10,913 nucleotides of DNA. Source: Gammaproteobacteria bacterium (GTDB taxonomy: Bacteria > Pseudomonadota > Gammaproteobacteria > Steroidobacterales > Steroidobacteraceae). Positions 6,620 through 10,913 of the stretch are shown here, in pieces (positions within the stretch are counted from its first letter, which is position 1; the number at the start of each line of letters is the position of its first letter). The notes beneath the pieces were generated by a model. It ran no database searches and was not told the DNA's origin. It saw only the letters and a list, made by a program, of their open reading frames with translations. Both the position numbers and the translations under genes were made by a program. The stretch is taken from assembly GCA_005877965.1 (NCBI GenBank), contig VBNP01000013.1:1-10913 (forward strand), given 5' to 3'.

Positions 6620-6620
6620 T

Positions 6621-7178
6621 TCAGCGGTGCGGCTGCCGCGGCGCCTGGGACGGCCGCGGCGCCTGGGACGGCCGTGGCATCGGGCCGCTCTGTCGCTGCT
6701 CGCGCGCGTGCTCGATCATCTGCTGGCGCTGGGCGGGGGTCGCGCTGTGCCATTGCTCGCGCAGTGTCTGGCGCCGCGCCGGTGGCAGCTGCTGAAACTT
6801 GTGAAAATTCTCCCGCACCCTCGCCTGCTCGTTCGGCGGCAGGGCCTGGAAACTCTGCCAGCGGCCGCGCAGCGCATGGCGCTCCTCAGGGGGCAGCCCC
6901 TGCCAGTGCGAAAAGCGCTCGCGCGCCTTGTCACGCTGCTCGGACGACATGCCGAGCCAGCGCTCGGAGCCGTGCGCGAGCGCCTGCTGGCGCGAGGGCG
7001 GGAGGCTCTCCCACTGGCCTGCGAATCGCGACAGGAGCTTGTGCTGCTCGGGCGCAAGACTCGACCAGGCCACCGGGGCCGGGGGATTCGCGCCCGCGGC
7101 GGGCGCTTCCTGCGCAAACGCAGGCGCCGCCGCGAGCAGCAGCAGGGCGAAGATCCACGCCCGCCGGGTGTTACTCAT
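6621..7178 (-). CDS. Exported DUF3106 protein with 18-residue helical repeats
   Basis: 185 residues. The signal peptide (MSNTRRAWIFALLLLAAAPAFA) would be cleaved before Q23. After an Ala/Pro-rich linker, residues 38-145 are six uninterrupted 18-residue units of the form W/F-x-x-L-P-P-x-x-R-x-x-L-x-x-R-F/W-x-x, followed by a degenerate seventh (ATPAQRQQMIEHAREQ). The tail is rich in P, R, S and Q. This is the DUF3106 pattern; the family has no established function, and a periplasmic location is inferred from the signal peptide. It is the last gene of the sigma-factor operon: its ATG overlaps the preceding TAA by 1 nt (TAATG). A longer open frame upstream reads only over the neighbouring genes. 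In other proteobacteria, DUF3106 genes commonly follow a sigma factor and a DUF3619 gene, as here. Confidence 0.85.
   Translation of the reverse strand: MSNTRRAWIFALLLLAAAPAFAQEAPAAGANPPAPVAWSSLAPEQHKLLSRFAGQWESLPPSRQQALAHGSERWLGMSSEQRDKARERFSHWQGLPPEERHALRGRWQSFQALPPNEQARVRENFHKFQQLPPARRQTLREQWHSATPAQRQQMIEHAREQRQSGPMPRPSQAPRPSQAPRQPHR
6636..6671. repeat. Tandem 18-bp direct repeat (2 copies) in the DUF3106 tail
   Basis: The 18-bp unit CCGCGGCGCCTGGGACGG occurs at 6636-6653 and, identically, at 6654-6671. A third partial copy follows with one change (CCGTGG). It encodes the repeated PSQAPR tail. The unit is in frame, so gain or loss of a copy would change only the length of the C-terminal tail. 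Confidence 0.85.
6744..7067 (-). repeat. Six in-phase 54-bp (18-residue) protein repeats in the DUF3106 gene
   Basis: Residues 38-145 divide into six units of exactly 18 residues: WSSLAPEQHKLLSRFAGQ, WESLPPSRQQALAHGSER, WLGMSSEQRDKARERFSH, WQGLPPEERHALRGRWQS, FQALPPNEQARVRENFHK and FQQLPPARRQTLREQWHS. The DNA copies are diverged, so this is an old protein repeat rather than a recent DNA duplication. Confidence 0.88.
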
Positions 7179-7450
7179 TAGTTCTTCACTCCGGATGCAC
7201 TCGGCGGCGGCTGTGGGGACGGGGCTGCGGGCAGCGCCCGGCCCCTGACCAGCCGCGCCACGCGCGGCGGATCGGCCTGCGCGAGGTAGTCCGGGTTCAC
7301 CTCGGCCAGGCGGTCGACGCTTCCCAGGAACTCGAGAAAGCCGGGATCGGGGCCCAAAGGCTCCGGCTTGCGCGTGTCCTCGCCGCGGGCCAGGGCGCCG
7401 GCGAGCGCCACGACCGCCAGCAGCGCACAGCTCGCGCGCGCGGTGCCCAT
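7178..7450 (-). CDS. Small exported hypothetical protein in the sigma-factor operon
   Basis: 90 residues. The N-terminus (MGTARASCALLAVVALAGALA) is a signal peptide or membrane anchor with an ALA cleavage site before R22. The mature part has one conserved-looking core, PDPGFLEFLGSVDRL (34-48), followed by NPDYLAQADPPRVARLV and a low-complexity tail rich in Pro, Ala and Ser. I associate the FLEFLGS stretch with unnamed small proteins of gammaproteobacteria, from memory only. The ATG at 7450 is chosen because it overlaps the preceding stop by 1 nt (TGATG); an in-frame ATG at 7489 would lengthen it by 13 residues into the upstream gene and break the signal peptide. Its stop overlaps the DUF3106 start. 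No catalytic motif is visible; a structural or signalling role in the envelope is inferred only from location. Confidence 0.72.
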   Translation of the reverse strand: MGTARASCALLAVVALAGALARGEDTRKPEPLGPDPGFLEFLGSVDRLAEVNPDYLAQADPPRVARLVRGRALPAAPSPQPPPSASGVKN

Positions 7451-7836
7451 CAGCCGCTCTCGACATCGTCGGTCTGCGCGGTCGCCCATTCATAGAACGG
7501 GCCGTCCCAGCCATCCAGCAGTTCGAGTGCTTCACTGTCAGCCAGCAGATCCATGTCCTCCGCGTGCGGTGCCTCGATCACCGGGGGTTCGCCGGAGGGC
7601 TGGCGGTGCCACAGCACGACCGCCACCAGCAACGCGGCCGCCGCGGCGCCGGCGGTCGGCACGAGGGTGAGACTGCGCCACCGCGCGGGGCGAGGCGTAC
7701 CGGCCGCCTCGAGCGCCGCGTGGCGCGCCTGGTTCAGGCGCGAGCGGGTGCGCCCGTCGATACGCGACAGGCTCTCCTCGAGCACCACCCGCGCATTGCG
7801 CTCGAATTCCGTCAGTGGCTCATTCACCGGGCTCAT
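7450..7836 (-). CDS. Single-pass membrane protein, DUF3619-like; possible anti-sigma factor
   Basis: 128 residues. The cytoplasmic N-terminal part (1-55) is helical and charged, with ESLSRIDGRTRSRLNQARHAALE at 21-43. A single membrane helix at ~57-76 (TLVPTAGAAAAALLVAVVLW) is followed by an acidic outer part, ending LLADSEALELLDGWDGPFYEWATAQ. Topology, size and its place directly after a sigma-factor gene suggest an anti-sigma factor or membrane partner, and the pattern resembles DUF3619 proteins found next to DUF3106. There is no HxxxCxxC zinc motif, so it is not a ZAS-type anti-sigma. The ATG at 7836 overlaps the sigma stop (ATGA), and its own stop overlaps the next ATG. The anti-sigma role is an inference. 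Confidence 0.75.
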   Translation of the reverse strand: MSPVNEPLTEFERNARVVLEESLSRIDGRTRSRLNQARHAALEAAGTPRPARWRSLTLVPTAGAAAAALLVAVVLWHRQPSGEPPVIEAPHAEDMDLLADSEALELLDGWDGPFYEWATAQTDDVESG

Positions 7837-8459
7837 ACGTAGAACTCTCCGAGTTGCGCGCGCAGCGCCTGCAGCGCGCGAAAATAATGCGTCTTGACGC
7901 TGCCTTGCGAGCAGCCCATCGCGGCCGCGGTCTGCTTGACGTCCAGCCCCTCCAGCGTGCGCAGCAGAAACGCCTGCCGCTGCCGGCGGGGCAGCTCACC
8001 GAGCGCCTTCTCCAGCGCCCCGACCGCCTGGTCGAGCTCCAGCCGCCTCGGGGGTTGCGGCTCCGGGCTCGGCGCCTGGGCGATGGGGTCCGGCTCGTCG
8101 TCGTCCTCCTCGCCGCGGAACGGGAGCCACGCGATCACCCGTCCGCGCACCGTGCGCCGGCGCTGCATGTCGCGGATGCGGTTCTCGAGAATGCGGTAAA
8201 AGAGCGGCTTCCATTCTTCCGCAGACCGGTCGGCGTAGGCGCGCGCCAGCTGCAGCATCGCGTCCTGCACGGCATCGAGTGCGTCATCCTCGTGCCGCAG
8301 CGCCGCCTGTGCGATCTTGAATGCCTTGAGCTCGACGCCGGCCAGGAACTGGTTCAGCGCACGGGATCGCGTCTGGGCTTCAGAATCCGTCAGGTCCACG
8401 TCGCCGTGTAGTGCGGCCGGCATGCTATAAGGCGACGCGAGCGTAGCAAACTCGGACAT
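7833..8459 (-). CDS. RNA polymerase sigma factor, ECF (sigma-70 group 4) type
   Basis: 208 residues with the two-domain ECF plan. Region 2 spans ~38-102 and includes ALDAVQDAMLQLARAY and WKPLFYRILENRIRDMQRRR. Region 4 spans ~140-206, with ALGELPRRQRQAFLLRTLEGLDVKQTAAAMGCSQGSVKTHYFRALQALR carrying the -35-binding helix-turn-helix. The linker is unusually acidic and proline-rich (GEEDDDEPDPIAQAPSPEPQPP, ~116-137). It should direct polymerase to a small regulon that probably includes this operon. The ATG at 8459 is taken as start; the ATG at 8423 (residue 13) is an alternative because neither has a clear Shine-Dalgarno sequence. It is divergent from priA and overlaps the next gene by 4 nt, so the four genes down to 6621 form one operon. 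Confidence 0.9.
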   Translation of the reverse strand: MSEFATLASPYSMPAALHGDVDLTDSEAQTRSRALNQFLAGVELKAFKIAQAALRHEDDALDAVQDAMLQLARAYADRSAEEWKPLFYRILENRIRDMQRRRTVRGRVIAWLPFRGEEDDDEPDPIAQAPSPEPQPPRRLELDQAVGALEKALGELPRRQRQAFLLRTLEGLDVKQTAAAMGCSQGSVKTHYFRALQALRAQLGEFYV

Positions 8460-8533
8460 GGGCTGTATAACGCGCGCGCGCGTGACCTGGTTGACGGCCC
8501 GGATGAGGCGCAAGTCGCTGATTTGACTTACAC
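8460..8533. promoter_or_regulatory. Divergent spacer between the sigma operon and priA, with a (CG)6 tract
   Basis: This 74-bp spacer must hold the promoters for both directions. TTGACG (8491-8496) resembles a -35 box for priA, but no good -10 follows. On the minus strand TATACA (8469-8464) matches four of six -10 bases just before the sigma ATG, without a good -35. Bases 8471-8482 are six CG dinucleotides in a row. Exact promoters cannot be assigned by eye. Confidence 0.3.
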
Positions 8534-10744
8534 GTGAGACCGGAGCCGCAAGTCTTTCGGGTGGCGCTCGACACCCCGCTCCGACGTCTGTTCGATTACC
8601 TTCCCCCGGCATCCCCCGGCGCGCACCCGCCCGCACCCGGCTCGCGCGTCCGGGTTCCCTTCGGCCGCCGGCATCTGGTGGGCGTAGTCATGGGGAGTGC
8701 CGACACCTCCGAAGTTGCCCCCGGGCGCTTGAAGCCGATACTCGAGGTGCTCGATCCCAGGCCGGTGCTGGATGCGGCGGCGCTCGAGCTCCTCGGCTGG
8801 GCCGCGCAGTACTACCACCATCCGATCGGGGAGGTGCTGGCCGGGGCGCTTCCCAGAGCGCTGCGGCTGGGGGCGAGCGCCACCGGGAGCGAGGAGCGCT
8901 GGGTGGCGACCGCCCTGGGGGCCGAGGCGTGCGCCGCGGGTGAGCCGCGCCGCGCCGCACGGCAGCGCTCGCTCCTCGAGTTTCTGCTTGGCTGCGGCGG
9001 CGCCGCCGCCGCCACCCTCAACGAGCGCCCCGGCTCCTGGCGTGACGCCGCCCGCTCGCTCCTCGCGCGCGGCTGGATCGCGCGCACCGAAAGCGCACTC
9101 GAGGCGCAAGCGCAGGATGCGCGGGTCCGCGCGGCGGGTCCTGCGCTGCTGCCCGAGCAGAGCGCAGCCGTGGACGCGGTGGCGGCCTCACTCGGTCGCT
9201 TCGGCGCGTTCGTGCTGCACGGAATCACCGGCAGCGGCAAGACCGAGGTGTACCTGCGCCTGATCGAGCGGGTGCTGGCGGGAGGCCGGCGCGCACTCGT
9301 GCTGGTGCCGGAGATCGGCCTCACCCCGCAACTGCTGGGCCGCTTTCGTGAGCGCTTCGATGCTCCGATGGCCGTGCTGCATTCGGCCCTGACGGATCAC
9401 GAGCGGCTCCTCGCCTGGCGCGACGCCTTCAGCGGCCGCGCCCGCATCGTGCTCGGTACGCGCTCGGTGGTGTTCGCCCCGGTGCCGCAGCTCGGACTGA
9501 TCGTCGTCGACGAGGAGCACGACGCGTCCTTCAAGCAACACGAAGGGGGCTTTCGCTATTCGGCGCGCGACCTGGCGGTGATGCGCGCCCGGCACGCGGC
9601 CGTGCCGGTGGTGCTCGGCTCGGCCACCCCGGCGCTGGAGACCCTGCACAACGTCGCCGCGGGCCGCTATGCGCACCTGCGGTTGCAGCGCCGGACGGCA
9701 CAGTCGCTGCCGCCGCGGCTCGCGCTGCTGGACCTGCGCACGAGCGCCGTGCGCTCGGGAATCGCGACGCCGGCGGTGCTGGCGATCGAGCGTCATCTCG
9801 CCGATGACGGCCAGGTGCTGGTGTTCCTCAACCGCCGCGGCTACGCGCCGACGCTGCTGTGCACCGCGTGCGGGTGGATCGCGCCGTGCCGCGAGTGCGA
9901 CGCGCGCCTCACCGTGCATCTGGGGGCCGGACGGCTGCGCTGTCATCACTGCGGCGCGGACGCACCGCTCCCGCAGCGCTGTCCGCAATGCGGTTTCGCC
10001 GTGAAACCGGTCGGCCAGGGCACCCAGCGCATCGAGGAGACCCTCGGCGCCCTGTTCCCCGGCGTGACCATCGCGCGCCTGGACCGGGACGTCGTGAGAA
10101 GGCGCGGCGAGCTCGAGGAGGTGATGCGCCGCATGTCCTCGGGCGAGGCGCGAATTCTGGTGGGCACGCAGATGGTGACCAAGGGGCATGACTTTCCGAA
10201 CGTGACGCTGGTCGTCGTGCTGAACGCCGACCAGGGCCTCTTCAGCACCGACTTCCGCGCACCCGAACGTCTGGCGCAGACGATCGTGCAGGTGGCGGGA
10301 CGCGCGGGGCGCGGCGCGAAGCCGGGCGAAGTGCTGATCCAGAGCGAATTCCCGGATCACCCGCTGCTCACGAGCCTGCTCGCGGAAGGCTACGACGGGT
10401 TTGCGCGCGCGGCGCTCGCGGAACGCTCGCAGGCGGCCTGGCCGCCGTTCAGCCGCCTGGCCGCGGTGCGCGATTCCGCCACGACGGCGCAGGCCGCGCT
10501 CGCCTTCCTCACCGACGCCCGCAAGCTCGCGCAGCGCCTGCCGCGCGGGGTGCGCCTGTTGGGTCCGGTGCCGGCGGCGATGGCCAAGCGCGCCGGACGC
10601 TACCACGCGCAGCTGCTCATCGAGAGCCCGCAGCGCGCGCGCCTGCACGAATTCCTCGAGAGCTGGCTGGGGCAGCTCGAGCGGCTGCCGAGCGCGCGCC
10701 GGGTGCGCTGGTCGCTGGACGTGGATCCGATCGAGCTGTTCTGA
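8534..10744 (+). CDS. priA: Primosomal protein N' (replication restart helicase PriA)
   Basis: 736 residues, normal for PriA, the 3'-5' superfamily 2 helicase that recognises stalled or recombined forks and starts reloading of the replicative helicase. The N-terminal DNA-binding part (1-~105) holds FDYLPP (20-25) and GSRVRVPFGRR (36-46). Walker A is GITGSGKT (230-237), with K236. Motif Ia is VLVPEIGLTPQ (256-266). Walker B is DEEHD (326-330), followed by SFKQHEGGFRYSARD. LGSATP lies at 361-366. Eight zinc cysteines form four pairs: C443/C446, C452/C455, C470/C473 and C483/C486. Motif V is GTQMVTKGHDFPNV (544-557) and motif VI is QVAGRAGRG (586-594). The GTG at 8534 is the first start after an in-frame TGA at 8519 and gives the normal N-terminus; no Shine-Dalgarno sequence is visible. 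It is monocistronic or upstream of argS. Confidence 0.97.
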   Translation: MRPEPQVFRVALDTPLRRLFDYLPPASPGAHPPAPGSRVRVPFGRRHLVGVVMGSADTSEVAPGRLKPILEVLDPRPVLDAAALELLGWAAQYYHHPIGEVLAGALPRALRLGASATGSEERWVATALGAEACAAGEPRRAARQRSLLEFLLGCGGAAAATLNERPGSWRDAARSLLARGWIARTESALEAQAQDARVRAAGPALLPEQSAAVDAVAASLGRFGAFVLHGITGSGKTEVYLRLIERVLAGGRRALVLVPEIGLTPQLLGRFRERFDAPMAVLHSALTDHERLLAWRDAFSGRARIVLGTRSVVFAPVPQLGLIVVDEEHDASFKQHEGGFRYSARDLAVMRARHAAVPVVLGSATPALETLHNVAAGRYAHLRLQRRTAQSLPPRLALLDLRTSAVRSGIATPAVLAIERHLADDGQVLVFLNRRGYAPTLLCTACGWIAPCRECDARLTVHLGAGRLRCHHCGADAPLPQRCPQCGFAVKPVGQGTQRIEETLGALFPGVTIARLDRDVVRRRGELEEVMRRMSSGEARILVGTQMVTKGHDFPNVTLVVVLNADQGLFSTDFRAPERLAQTIVQVAGRAGRGAKPGEVLIQSEFPDHPLLTSLLAEGYDGFARAALAERSQAAWPPFSRLAAVRDSATTAQAALAFLTDARKLAQRLPRGVRLLGPVPAAMAKRAGRYHAQLLIESPQRARLHEFLESWLGQLERLPSARRVRWSLDVDPIELF

Positions 10745-10778
10745 CAGCGCACCGCGCCCGGGGCGGCGTCCGCTGTCA
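10742..10778 (+). terminator. Strong inverted repeat across the priA stop codon
   Basis: TGACAGCG (10742-10749, beginning with the priA stop) pairs perfectly with CGCTGTCA (10771-10778). Inside it CCGC (10752-10755) pairs with GCGG (10763-10766). The RNA hairpin should be very stable, but no T-run follows, so it may end or protect the priA message with Rho rather than act as a classical intrinsic terminator. Confidence 0.45.
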
Positions 10779-10793
10779 CCGCAGCGCTTCGGG

Positions 10794-10799
10794 TACACT
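10794..10799 (+). promoter_or_regulatory. Candidate -10 box upstream of argS
   Basis: TACACT in the context GGGTACACTTGC matches four of six -10 bases and sits 33 bp before the proposed argS start. No convincing -35 box is present at 16-18 bp; CTGTCA (10773-10778) is close but at only 15 bp, and it belongs to the priA hairpin. Confidence 0.3.
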
Positions 10800-10831
10800 T
10801 GCGCGCCTGCCAAACGTGCGGATCCTCCTAC

Positions 10832-10913
10832 TTGAAGCAGGAACTCGAGCAACTGCTGCTGGCCTCACTAGCCAAGCTCACCGGGAGCATGCTCGCGGAG
10901 ATGCCCGCACCTT
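10832..10913 (+). CDS. argS: Probable arginyl-tRNA synthetase, N-terminal fragment
   Basis: Only the first 27 codons are inside the window, with an open frame to the edge. From a TTG at 10832 the peptide starts MKQELEQLLLASLAKL, an amphipathic helix like the N-terminal helix of bacterial ArgS, which charges tRNA-Arg. The call rests on this start and on the frequent priA-argS order in gammaproteobacteria; no catalytic motif (HIGH, KMSKS) is reached. The TTG is weakly supported: GGATCCTCC precedes it and no purine-rich Shine-Dalgarno sequence is seen. In-frame ATGs exist further in at 10889 and 10901 but would remove the helix. Another protein cannot be excluded. Confidence 0.5.
   Translation, partial: MKQELEQLLLASLAKLTGSMLAEMPAP

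Noticed and set aside
6588..7181. Plus-strand open frames across the DUF3106 gene
   Set aside because: No domain, and they compete with a minus-strand gene that has a signal peptide, register-perfect repeats and overlapping operon junctions.
9188..10852. 554-codon open frame on the minus strand across priA
   Set aside because: Composition is typical of a reverse-complement shadow, and it runs against the complete set of PriA helicase and zinc motifs.

Overview
The window comes from a high-GC chromosome, most likely a gammaproteobacterium. The evidence is the split three-gene proton-translocating transhydrogenase (pntAA-pntAB-pntB), a complete priA followed by what looks like argS, a sigma-factor/DUF3619-like/DUF3106 operon, and heavy G/C use at third codon positions. 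The genus cannot be named from the sequence. No tRNA, rRNA, CRISPR array, transposase or integrase was seen.

Layout. (1) 1-645, minus: 3'-truncated HNH endonuclease of the McrA type. (2) 646-763: divergent spacer holding a perfect 6-bp-arm palindrome. (3) 764-4899, plus: a tightly packed five-gene run. pntAA, pntAB and pntB encode the membrane NAD(P)+ transhydrogenase. They are followed by a small two-helix protein built like a potassium-channel pore but without the selectivity filter, and by an exported cyclophilin-type peptidyl-prolyl isomerase. (4) 4900-6619, plus: a hipBA toxin-antitoxin module of visibly lower GC. Two identical TATTGA-N8-TCAATA operators precede it, and it ends 1 bp from the neighbouring convergent gene. 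(5) 6621-8459, minus: a four-gene operon of ECF-type sigma factor, one-helix DUF3619-like protein (possible anti-sigma), small exported protein and exported DUF3106 protein, with every junction overlapping by 1-4 nt. The DUF3106 protein has six in-phase 18-residue repeats. (6) 8460-8533: divergent spacer with a (CG)6 tract. (7) 8534-10744, plus: priA, the primosome helicase, with a strong inverted repeat across its stop codon. (8) 10832-end: the probable start of argS.

How the genes relate. The pnt operon uses the proton gradient to make NADPH; the channel-like protein and the periplasmic isomerase appear co-transcribed with it, but nothing in the sequence links their functions. hipBA is a self-contained accessory insert, most likely controlled by HipB binding at the two operators. 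The sigma operon has the layout of a cell-surface signalling unit: sigma factor, membrane partner, exported helical protein. The points most worth following up are the paired HipB-type operators, the filter-less channel-like protein in the pnt operon, and the 18-residue repeat protein in the sigma operon.
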